Source: Siphonodentalium dalli (Eukaryota > Mollusca > Scaphopoda > Gadilida > Siphonodentaliidae). Taken from it: a stretch of DNA of 64,000 bases. The stretch covers positions 125,569,450 through 125,633,449 of the forward strand of contig CP136069.1 of assembly GCA_032622095.1 (NCBI GenBank), in the 5' to 3' direction. Position 1 is the stretch's first letter, and each line of letters opens with the position of its first letter. Below are positions 48,601 to 53,288 of the stretch, in pieces. A program made the position numbers and the translations under genes. Under the pieces are notes generated by a model that saw only the letters and a program-made list of their open reading frames with translations, did not search any database and was not told where the DNA came from.

Positions 48601-50763
48601 TATAAGAAAAGGGTGACCAAAGATTTTATGATGCTCCTTTCCTGTTTTTTTTTATAAACACATCAACAAGTAAACCCCCTCCAAATATTTTCGAGAATAT
48701 CTTCAGCTTGGGTGGTTATGCAACAAAACTTTGGGATGATAAACTCTCTTATATGTATGTGATATATATGGTCGATGTATGTATATATGGTCGATGTATG
48801 TATATATGGTCGATGTATGTATATATTGTCGATGTCATGGTGAGTTGATTCACGCTTGAATGATCATTGATTCAATAATGAGAATCACGCAACTCTACAA
48901 AATCAGATACCCATATAGGTTCACGTATATATACAAGGATATACCAATATACATTGGTAACTGCAAACTGGGGGTGGGGTGACTCTCATTTGTGATTTGG
49001 CAGTAAATTAGCACATATTTGACCATTTTAACCCTTGATTGATTCCACTATTCAGTTATACAAATATACATTGGAATGGTATATTATTCATCTGAGTAGA
49101 TTCATAGCATGATCTACATGTATACATATTGAGTTCACCATTTTGTTGAGAGAAAACGTTTGGATTGTGATACTCATATTGTCGTTCTGTCCCCATATTG
49201 TTAGAACAGATTGGATTGTGATACTTATACATGTATTGTAGTTTTGTCACCATTTTGTAACACAAAATGGATTTCGGTACATATATTGTCGTCGTTTGTC
49301 GTTTCTTTCACGTCAATTGGTCATTCAACTTCATATGAGGTCCGTATATTCATGGTGGGGAATCACGTGGTTTCGAGGTTGGTGAGTACCACGCAATCAA
49401 AATGGCCGAGGCGAGTGCAAACACACACAAACAAAATATATGAGGAACTTACACAAAACATAACCTTTGACTGTTACGAGCATGTGCTAGTTTATTTTTA
49501 AAACAATTTGAATCCTTATTTGTTCGGAAATACTCAGAAGTTTGCTATAACATTCTGACCAAAGTTGCCAGTCAGACTGTCAGAGGTTCGTGGAATACAC
49601 CAGCCCATACATCTAGGAGAATCCTTCGACTGACAACTTTGGTCAGAATGTTAGAGCAAACATGCAACTGTGAGTTTGGACACACATTTTTCCTAGTTTC
49701 TGGTCGCGTTTGCGATCGCCTCAGCCATTTCGAAGGCGTGATACTCATCAACTCGAAAGCAATCGATTCCCCACCGTGATATTAGTTATTCGTGTATTTG
49801 TCGACCTATTTTCATCCGGAATATGATGGAAGTGTGCACTTACTAGGTTTAATTAGGTGCATGCAGATTTTATGCGCTTTAAGGGCGACTGTTAATGGCA
49901 CTTTATAACACGTTATCCTGGTGTTCGAAATGCAATTTTGAAATCTCACCTGTTGCCAATCCATATTCCAAGCAAATATGCGGCATACGGAGACTCGTGA
50001 TGTGTGGGAGACACTCAAGATATAATCAAATAACACACGCCGCGAACACAGATTTGCATTCCTGTTTCCTCCCACGACCACTCATTCGATGTCATCGTGA
50101 TTATTTGTTCTGCATGTAATGTAATCATGTAATGTAATCATGTATGTAATCATGTGCAGGTGTGTCAATGATTTGCAACCGGTCCTGCTGGGTGACGCAC
50201 TATAGCATTATGCGTGTGGTGTATTCCACATGGATAATAACATAGGATCTGAAAGAGACACACTTACTTTTTCCATCAACTATATATATGTGTAACTGAA
50301 TAAAGTGGGGCGTATGCCGTCTCACCATTTACCATCGTAGGTAAATTGTGACGGTGTCCAATTTACTATGACAATATATCCTATCCGTAATCGTAATAGT
50401 GATTTTGCGAAAGGTCTCTAATATTCACTTTCACGTTTATATCAAATCTGATCGTCCATGCTTCTTTAAGTTTTTAAAGGTATGAATTCTGACACATATT
50501 TATATGTCTGTTTACAGAGCGTTATAACTGCCGATGGGTCTCGATTTCTTGAAAACCACAAAGGGGGAGCTATCCCGGATTTAGACATGGACATCGCGCG
50601 GTGGATAGAAGGAGACGCCATGGTTGTGGTGAGTGAATACAACTCACGGCGAAGGACTCGCATGGTCTATAAGACCATCGGCACATTGATTTTGGATTCT
50701 CATGTCGCACCCGTTACAAAAGCAATTTTGTGTTTTTTAATTAGATTTCAGATTTTGGTGTAA
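16641..50763 (+). CDS. FABP: Fatty-acid-binding protein family gene (3 exons seen)
   Basis: The gene encodes a small cytosolic beta-barrel carrier of fatty acids or retinoids (calycin superfamily). The join is 16641-16716, 46896-47074 and 50518-50763. It reads about 139 residues to the family-like end VYKTI and 166 residues to the first in-frame stop. The N-terminus has GTW near residue 8 and GFDN near residue 17, which match the FABP signature except for Glu after GTWH, where a hydrophobic residue is usual. The middle has the usual strand pattern ending RLGEPYQSADIDG, and the C-terminus has RTRMVYK, where the family keeps Arg-x-Tyr. Exon phases (1, 0) and coding sizes (76 and 179 nt) match the classical FABP plan of about 73 and 173 nt. 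Family assignment is strong. Ligand and subtype are unknown. The C-terminal end is uncertain. Confidence 0.88.
16818..17871 (+). repeat. Dispersed repeat family E, copy 1, split by an insertion
   Basis: Bases 16818-17025 and 17672-17871 align with 27379-27822 in the same orientation. Shared words are gaagatcttgtatatcac/gaagatattgtatatcat, cgtatacgacagtat, tatagtcccccaat, ctattttcgttagtgcaa and ataggggttt. Copy 1 is interrupted by a 646-base insertion at 17026-17671 that copy 2 lacks. Confidence 0.8.
17026..17671. mobile_element. 646-bp insertion rich in C/G runs and CCGTC repeats
   Basis: The empty site in copy 2 of repeat E defines both edges. The insertion opens with ataccccccccccgcaacg, where a C run and a G run flank caacgaagtta, can fold on itself, and leads to tgtccgtccgtccg-type repeats. 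Two sub-repeats follow (from 17255 and 17430), each with tttttcgacttagaa. It ends ggacattcacacctctagtt. The element type resembles short GC-run repeats common in marine invertebrates. Mechanism unknown; there is no clear target duplication. Confidence 0.65.
18173..18596. mobile_element. Short-TIR element (family C), candidate TA target site
   Basis: The left end AGGCCCACTTAATTTTCGA mirrors the right end tcgaaaattaaatgggcctt. TA lies outside on both sides, as in Tc1/mariner-derived elements. A relative lies at 32699-33134 and a fragment at 58432-58560. The inside holds a near-perfect hairpin (18299-18361) that copy 32699 lacks in that form. No transposase frame. Confidence 0.7.
18299..18361. 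repeat. Near-perfect hairpin in element 18173-18596
   Basis: The left arm ttttcaatggaatggg...tatatctta is mirrored by agatatagagtt...cccttccattgaaaat with almost no loop. In the relative at 32880-32930 only the left half (gcaatggaagtggaataact) is present, so the right half is a local inverted duplication. Confidence 0.75.
18620..19890. other. No gene seen; AT-rich intron sequence
   Basis: This stretch holds T and A runs (for example near 18955 and 19050-19080) and scattered short reading frames without family likeness. I see nothing structured in it. Confidence 0.5.
19900..20026 (+). repeat. 25-bp minisatellite, about five copies
   Basis: The unit ggccgggtaggatggtcgg plus actgaa repeats head to tail with one tata insertion in the fourth copy. 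It is GC-rich against an AT-rich background. It is not a CRISPR array because there are no spacers. Confidence 0.9.
20124..20200 (+). repeat. GAT microsatellite
   Basis: The tracts are gatgatgatgatgatg and neighbours. A 17-G run follows at 20411-20427. Confidence 0.8.
20640..21420. repeat. Dispersed repeat family F, copy 1
   Basis: The stretch is marked by self-complementary tggaaatttcca words, gggggtgtcaggttgg and ttgttttttagacca. Relatives are at 29530-30050, 35060-35820, 47170-47420 and 50780-51180, where phrases such as ttgaaatttccaac, gtcaggttggg and the agtttgattttctaacca type recur. Several copies carry ggacgtggct or gggacgcggctagaggg. Confidence 0.6.
21790..22275 (+). repeat. Direct repeat pair
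   Basis: The block aatataaaatatattggtt followed by ctcagaattccgttaaaa occurs at 21798-21858 and again at 22209-22262. The spacing is about 410 bases. Confidence 0.7.
22443..24231. mobile_element. TIR element of about 1.8 kb
   Basis: The left arm 22443-22572 and right arm 24103-24231 are imperfect reverse complements. The best part is gaaattcccaactacacc with ggtgtagttgggaatttc and the adjoining ttttaccggactcgg against ccgagcccggtaaaa-type text. The interior holds a G tract (23221-23233), a LINE C-terminal scrap (23303-23497) and the 23975-24070 repeat. No transposase found. Confidence 0.65.
23303..23497 (+). pseudogene. LINE C-terminal scrap (CR1/L2-like)
   Basis: The frame reads KDVWLNFFSQRILNSWNNL, then DSYNLDEFKDRLDAHM, and ends at TAA 23495-23497. 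The pattern FF-x-R-[IV]-[IL]-N-x-W-N-x-L, about 15 residues, then F-K-x-R-L-D is the usual extreme C-terminus of CR1-like LINE polymerases. A stop at 23300 and the short length show a fragment. It is a different LINE lineage from LINE A and LINE B. Confidence 0.7.
24437..24562 (+). pseudogene. LINE reverse-transcriptase scrap (first RT block)
   Basis: The frame reads YKGDTKPIDNPDSYRAVTLL then PVIYNCCVPRIYQNAI and stops. PDSYRAVTLLPVIY is the first conserved block of LINE reverse transcriptases; LINE B has PDSYRAITLLPILY at the same place. About 40 codons remain. The next 400 bases are a minisatellite. Confidence 0.75.
24580..24985 (+). repeat. AT-rich minisatellite, unit about 26-27 bp
   Basis: The unit is aaccctcatgggaccata followed by ttttaatt, in about 14 degenerate copies. 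One copy has a C run (24816-24824). Confidence 0.88.
25135..25240 (+). repeat. Dispersed repeat shared with 59340-59400
   Basis: Both places carry atggctaataatatgatct / atggctaataatacgatct, then gcgttaccatttctgacta and ttttcttgt-like text. Confidence 0.65.
25241..27370. other. No gene recognised; short open frames only
   Basis: Open frames at 25357-25650 and 26090-26317 show no family motif. G and C runs lie at 26670-26680 and 26818-26832. Words near 25980-26050 (ttcagataataagttcaac, gactcgtcaatgag-like) recur at 47510-47610 and 48390-48430, so part is another dispersed repeat. Confidence 0.45.
27379..27822 (+). repeat. Dispersed repeat family E, copy 2 (uninterrupted)
   Basis: The stretch aligns with 16818-17871 without the 646-base insertion. 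It carries a 40-base extra segment near 27630-27670 (gaacaaacaataattttgc). Confidence 0.8.
27900..28215 (+). repeat. Dispersed repeat family B, best copy
   Basis: The stretch contains agagcgttccgcattagtc, ttcctgatatggtagg, aacggctggaaaatcgc, tttttcagagcatatgagg and tatcttatacctcc. The inverse of this order is at 41930-42150 and a looser direct copy at 33200-33430. Confidence 0.65.
28216..29530. other. No gene seen; AT-rich
   Basis: The stretch holds poly-A and poly-T runs (28787-28795, 28978-28989) and no motif-bearing reading frame. Confidence 0.5.
29530..30050. repeat. Dispersed repeat family F, copy 2
   Basis: The stretch carries cgtggctggagtttgagtg, ggacgcggctagagggt, ttgaaatttccaactgcag and cctcaaggttggaaaaattcc, all paralleled in the copy at 35090-35160. 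Confidence 0.6.
30098..30580 (+). mobile_element. Non-autonomous Helitron-like element 1
   Basis: The 5' end is A|TCTAATAAATGCGAATG and the 3' end is gcatccgCTAG|T, preceded by gcaacgccgg and a G run. The TC start, CTRR end and A-T insertion site are Helitron hallmarks. The interior has three ~125-bp repeats with gtgtatttctgccctc and aacatgggctgggtc. No Rep/helicase frame, so it needs a helper elsewhere. Confidence 0.6.
30633..30690 (+). repeat. CAA/CAG microsatellite
   Basis: The tract is (CAA)n with CAG variants; the LINE A tail has a similar run. Confidence 0.9.
30690..31087 (+). repeat. Dispersed repeat family D, copy 2
   Basis: The stretch aligns with 300-730 in the same orientation. 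It ends at the 5' edge of a second Helitron-like insertion. Confidence 0.75.
31088..31840 (+). mobile_element. Non-autonomous Helitron-like element 2
   Basis: It starts A|TCTTTAATATATAAATGAG, like element 1, and ends with the hairpin caccggatacatccgg then TAG|T. The final four bases are GTAG, not CTAG. The interior shares aacatgggctgggcctgg and gtgtatttcggctctcc with element 1. The right boundary rests on the similarity of catccgGTAG to catccgCTAG. Confidence 0.45.
31841..32327. other. No gene seen; AT-rich
   Basis: The stretch has A runs (32000-32020) and a 91-codon open frame of low-complexity residues without family likeness. Confidence 0.5.
32328..32698 (-). repeat. Dispersed repeat family A, inverted copy
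   Basis: It is the reverse complement of 41546-41915 and 43243-43613. Landmarks are ttaaagtgatgtgaaacac, tgatcaaatagaaatgg, attatcgccgatag-type text and gtcctta at the end. Confidence 0.7.
32699..33134. mobile_element. Short-TIR element (family C), copy 2
   Basis: The ends are aaagtctcacttaattttc and ctcgaaaaatgaaattggcctt. The interior matches 18173-18596 in gccaaattatataccattt, gtttctatgatttcagct, tgagacacagacgtt and atcaaggcactata. It directly abuts repeat A on its left. Confidence 0.7.
33200..33430 (+). repeat. Dispersed repeat family B, divergent copy
   Basis: The stretch carries gttccttgcttttgaattcc, tgatatggtaacaac, aaagagcgtttgcctcagg and ctatcttatctggcc in the order seen at 27990-28200. 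Confidence 0.5.
33431..35060. other. No gene recognised
   Basis: The longest open frames (34613-34891 minus, 34647-34940 plus) overlap on opposite strands and show no motif. The motif aaacgctctttattgatcg at 34421 belongs to the dispersed gagcg family. Confidence 0.45.
35060..35820. repeat. Dispersed repeat family F, copy 3
   Basis: The stretch carries gggacttggctagagggta, ttggaatttccaactgcac and tgaaaattgccaactgatgg, plus C and G runs at 35204-35212 and 35765-35774. Confidence 0.6.
35821..36840. other. No gene; short GC-rich repeats and (CA)n
   Basis: Bases 35930-36055 contain three acccctgtcgggga-like units. A (CA)n run lies at about 36529-36547. The rest shows nothing. Confidence 0.5.
36841..38060 (+). 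repeat. Element B left terminal arm
   Basis: This is the imperfect reverse complement of 39835-41028, including acgtcgtgcgatatgcc against catatcgcacgactta and ttgggattctagtcac. It has no coding content. Confidence 0.78.
38090..39730. repeat. 42-bp minisatellite of element B with higher-order order
   Basis: About 38 degenerate units of 42-43 bp. A block of about seven units recurs at a distance of about 297 bases: gtgcatatgtatacctggag...cttgagtggctatttcgc at 38990-39066 and gtgcatatgtatacatggag...cttgagtggctatttggc at 39287-39361. The minus strand is open for 231 codons (38885-39580), reading His-rich 14-residue units such as HDHTVNHCIPIDLT and HDHCIAPCIHMHLT. Confidence 0.85.
39835..41028 (-). 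repeat. Element B right terminal arm
   Basis: This is the partner of 36841-38060; it also aligns with 4545-5760 of element A (tgggc-agagtagccacat, ggcggccattttggtggcc, acttccggtggccatt). Confidence 0.78.
41546..41915 (+). repeat. Dispersed repeat family A, copy 2
   Basis: The stretch runs from taaagacatattacggactt to caaccggagtgtttcacat and matches 43243-43613 and the inverse of 32328-32698. Confidence 0.78.
41930..42340 (-). repeat. Dispersed repeat family B, inverted copy
   Basis: Inverse order of 27900-28200: aggtataagatagattg, catgtgctctgaaaaata, acggttacagccattttcc, ctacaatataaggaatagac and cggaacgctctttt. It abuts repeat A, as also happens at 6070-6275 in part. Confidence 0.6.
43243..43613 (+). 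repeat. Dispersed repeat family A, copy 3
   Basis: Same landmarks as 41546-41915, with a 10-base difference in spacing near ctcgcaacaatcggcg. Confidence 0.78.
43640..44210 (+). repeat. Tandem repeat, unit about 165 bp, four copies
   Basis: The words ttatcggatcgaaaccaaa, atttggtatgtg, tcaagttcgaatatgggt and tgccggagttatgg recur with starts near 43657, 43826, 43993 and 44150. The last copy is degenerate. Confidence 0.85.
44211..45765. other. No gene recognised
   Basis: AT-rich intron sequence with (AT)n near 44795-44815. There are no motif-bearing frames. Confidence 0.5.
45766..46033 (+). mobile_element. Helitron-like or related repeat with CTAG|T end
   Basis: A (TGTC)n tract is followed by atggccgggaaaactgccg, aatttgacacctagggata, cctgaccttgaccttcaaa and gacgaagtcgggtcaccctg, then CTAG|T at 46030-46034. 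The body is a single copy of the unit that is tandemly repeated at 58640-59190. The 5' end is unclear because of the microsatellite. Confidence 0.5.
46051..46390. mobile_element. Long-hairpin MITE-like element, 340 bp
   Basis: The ends gggtgatgtacactaaacc and tttagtgtacattaccc are inverted, and the pairing continues inwards almost to the centre (ccatgttgtttgtat against tgcaaacaacatgg). Nearly the whole element can fold into one hairpin. It lies just after the CTAG end at 46033 and 500 bases before FABP exon 2. Confidence 0.82.
46896..47074 (+). CDS. FABP exon 2
   Basis: The acceptor is TTTTTACAG|GG. The two leading bases complete the Gly codon split by intron 1. The exon has 59 full codons, beginning LPGDKMEFYRNMKTKISYS and ending DIDGSPMQ, then the donor CAG|GTAACA in phase 0. 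It covers the second lid helix and strands B to F of the barrel, including the NGRTFHFRLGEPY segment typical of the family. The reading frame runs past the donor for a short way, but the extra residues do not look like FABP. Confidence 0.9.
47170..47420. repeat. Dispersed repeat family F fragment
   Basis: The stretch carries gatggtttgattttctagcc, tgtttttagaccaaaa, ggttttgtcaggttggg and aattccaacacaagg, matching 21110-21290. Confidence 0.6.
47421..48756. other. No gene; short repeats, T/C/G runs
   Basis: A hairpin at about 47510-47600 pairs taagttcaac-type and gaacttattatctgaa words. The phrase cggccatcttggattta at 47920 recalls the arms of elements A and B. C and T runs lie at 47680-47770 and 48110-48120. 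Confidence 0.45.
48757..48837 (+). repeat. 20-bp tandem repeat, four copies
   Basis: The unit tatatatggtcgatgtatg repeats almost perfectly, the last with a ttgtcg variant. Confidence 0.9.
49351..49780. mobile_element. Foldback element of about 430 bp
   Basis: The outer arms (catggtggggaatcacg at 49351 against gattccccaccgtgat ending 49780) and inner arms (tttgctataacattctgac at 49551 against gtcagaatgttagagcaaa ending 49660) both pair. The outer arms span about 80 bases with scattered mismatches. No coding content. Confidence 0.7.
50518..50763 (+). CDS. FABP exon 3, apparently fused with ancestral exon 4
   Basis: The acceptor TGTTTACAG|AGC keeps phase 0, so exon 2 DGSPMQ joins SVITADGSRF, the usual family transition. 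Residues to DAMVV (ending at 50628) equal the classical exon 3. Exactly there lies GTGAGT, a strong donor motif. The frame nevertheless continues with VSEYNSRRRTRMVYKTI, which resembles the classical exon 4 with its Arg and Tyr ligand-site residues. This suggests loss of intron 3. After VYKTI the frame adds 27 mostly hydrophobic residues before TAA at 50761, which is unusual because FABPs normally stop there. Use of the donor at 50629 with a distant exon 4 cannot be excluded. Confidence 0.78.
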   Translation, partial: SVITADGSRFLENHKGGAIPDLDMDIARWIEGDAMVVVSEYNSRRRTRMVYKTIGTLILDSHVAPVTKAILCFLIRFQILV

Positions 50764-50779
50764 AACTAACTTTTAAATT

Positions 50780-51180
50780 CGCCATTCTGGCCTATGACAG
50801 CGTATATACCCTGCACAGGGGGCTACATTATATAGGGATGTGGTGTCAGGGGGTTTATCTAGAAACATCTGACCACAAAAATGGCTGAAATTGCCCTGAA
50901 AGGGATTTTCAAAACCATTCTTTAGTGTGCAATTTGTTGTTTTAAGATAAAAAGTAAAATATATTCTTACTTTCGGTAAAATCTTTAGACTGAAATGAAC
51001 ACCAGATGGCAAGTTAGCACTTGGAAGATTATACACAAGGGGACGCAAATTTCCTTTCATGATTACACAATGTTTATATGGTTCAAGGATCGATCGAGAG
51101 GGATGGGTGATGGTGCAGTTGGTAAGTTGAACAGTGGAACAAAACGGGGACCATCTATATAGCCACGTCCCTGTATGTCA
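50780..51180. repeat. Dispersed repeat family F fragment after FABP exon 3
   Basis: The stretch carries gtgtgcaatttgttgtttta, tattcttactttcgg and gccacgtccctgtatgtc, matching parts of the copies at 21130-21210 and 47230-47300. It begins within 20-60 bases of the FABP stop codon. Confidence 0.55.
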
Positions 51181-52690
51181 TATACACAGTTTTTTTTGGA
51201 GGAACTGACTCAGTATGAGTGTTCAGTGTTCATATATATAATATATATACCCAGTCCATAAACTTAAGATACTAATTCGTAGTACTTATATAGGGCAAAT
51301 TACCGTCATATATTTATAACGGCCGTGGAGCCAGAAAAATTAAGCTAACTGGATTACGGTAAAAATTTAAACATGTCAGGAATCGGAACGCTGAAAATGT
51401 GCGTGTCGTGAATCGGAAGATTCCGAAAACAGAATCGGAACGTATGGTAGTGTTACTTTGAAGACATTGTGTCAGGCTAAAATCGCGCATTTTAATCAAC
51501 TGTATTGTGTAAAGTAACGGTTGGATGCTTGCGGATAAGCATAAGCAATTTATGCTATAAAACATTATCTCTCTTCTTTGTATGTGGATTTGAGTAAGCA
51601 AAGTTCTCAAACCCTTGTAAATTGTTCATCGTGCTATATATGGGACTAATGAATAAGCATGCGAAGAGTAAAATACCTCGGAAACAAGTCTTGTCTTTTG
51701 AATATGTCATCAGATAAGTTGCTCCCTAAAATTACACCAATTAGTAAACATGGTCGTGGAAAATCGAGCAAATCTTTCGTGGAATCGGATCTTCTGTATA
51801 CCGCTCGGAATAGGAACTTTTCTTGGGCGGAATGAGTTTTGGAGGAACAGATCCTCCACAGTGTTCGAGTGGGCTGGACGATGGCAGAAATCCGGTACAC
51901 ATTTATACAAATTCGCTTATCTCCACCCGAGAAGTTACCGGATGAAGATGACCCATTTACATTACTACGTGTATTACCATGCAGCGGCGGCAAATAACCA
52001 GTGGTTTAAACGACGGCGAGTCGGCATAAATAAATTAGGGACCGAAAGGGGTAACCTGCCAAGGGAAAAGCGTCTAAGAAATACGAGTGAGAGGAAGCAT
52101 CTGGTGCAAAACAGAACAAATAATGTTGCATCAGTGCCAGTCCAATCTGGACTAGGAGGCATTGTACGGTTTCAAAATCCGCCCAACATCTCTTCCGGGT
52201 ACACTTGTCGGTTCTTCCATTTCCGGAATTCAATATTCAACACGGAATTCATCACTTGTAAACAACATACACATAAATGGGATGAATATCACAACCCCTA
52301 TTAACCCAACCGGAATCCTCAATAGTTTGTTTTGATACAACTAAATTCCAGATAACAACTTTCAATATCAACATTAATGGCAATAACAGTGCGTAATTTC
52401 CTTCGGCATTGTTTAACCTAGTTACTTGTTAATTTTACGATTGATGTGAAATAAACATTTGCTTATTATCATCTGCAGACGTTAATATTGATTGATTGAT
52501 TAAATTTGATAATTGATAACCATTTTAGATTGTCCTTCACCATTTCTTACTTTGGTATTACTACTCCGTCTACTCCACATTGATTATCGATCAGCGGTGA
52601 TGTTAAAGATGGGTGAAAAGTTTCCGTTATTACAAACATTCTGGTTTTATTGTTTCAAGTGGGGTAAAATGAAGTGATCATTGTATAAAC
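51181..52690. other. Unassigned stretch with coding-like debris
   Basis: Bases 51704-51835 read MSSDKLLPKITPISKHGRGK, then SSKSFVESDLLYTARNRNF, and stop. Further coding-like text follows in other frames to about 51960 (RLSPPEKLPDEDDPFTLLRV). It could be a decayed gene or retroelement 5' part; no family is recognised. The 184-codon frame 51750-52304 in another phase shows no motif. Confidence 0.3.
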
Positions 52691-52696
52691 AAATTT

Positions 52697-52792
52697 CCGA
52701 ACAACGAATTTACACCACCCGTGAGATTGGCGATTTACCCCACGCTTTAGCTTAAGCACCAATCACACTCGTGGTTTAAATTCGTTATTCTG
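52697..52792. repeat. Hairpin with about 40-bp arms
   Basis: The left arm ccgaacaacgaatttaca...attggcg pairs with ccaatcacactcgtgg...taaattcgttattctg. The loop is about 17 bases. MITE-like. Confidence 0.7.
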
Positions 52793-52934
52793 AAACACTA
52801 TGCGTGTATTCCATATTTAAATACAAATTTGGAAAAACTAACGCCGTATAACATCCGCCATGAAACCCCGAGTGAACACACCAAATTACTTGAAATCGGT
52901 CCAGGGGTCTTGGAGAAAACTCTGGACAAACAGA

Positions 52935-53010
52935 CGGACAGACATACATACATACATACGTACATACATACATACATACAGACAAACAGATATATAATTT
53001 ATATATATAT
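52935..53010 (+). repeat. ACAT/ACAG microsatellite
   Basis: Tetranucleotide runs acatacatacatacg and acagacaaacagata, then (AT)n. Confidence 0.9.
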
Positions 53011-53226
53011 AGATATCAAGTGAGATAATATTAACTCATAAAATGCGTACACACCGTTTGTGTGCAGGTATATAGTGCTCAGTTCAAATGTCACAAAACG
53101 GTTATGCTGATACAGAACTCATTTATAAAGACTCATGCGAAGAACAGCTTAGTTCTACTTGTATAACACCAAGCCATGCCAAGCTTTGGAGGCAACGTAT
53201 CCCCAGTGTGATGCTTAGATGCGGAG

Positions 53227-53288
53227 TATAATACTGACATGTGGGTGCTGAGTATAATACTGACATGTGGGTGCTGAGTATAATACTA
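53227..53288 (+). repeat. 26-bp tandem array, left remnant
   Basis: Two and a half units of gtgggtgctgagtataat plus actgacat. The array breaks at the tail of LINE B and resumes at 55612. Confidence 0.92.

Larger units (their letters stand above)
47075..50517 (+). other. FABP intron 2, about 3.4 kb
   Basis: The intron is bounded by GTAACA at 47075 and TGTTTACAG ending at 50517. It contains a dispersed AAATTTCC-type repeat (47170-47420), short hairpin repeats near 47500-47600 and 48390, a 20-bp tandem repeat (48757-48837) and a foldback element (49351-49780). Confidence 0.85.

Noticed and set aside
50740-50763. Possible tiny terminal FABP exon after TTTCAG (coding ILV then stop)
   Set aside because: Four codons cannot supply the last barrel strands, which are already present in VSEYNSRRRTRMVYKTI. 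Kept only as an alternative in the exon 3 finding.
51750-52304. 184-codon plus-strand frame, the longest non-repeat frame near FABP
   Set aside because: No motif or compositional support; an alternative frame (51704-51835) reads at least as coding-like. I described the stretch as unassigned.
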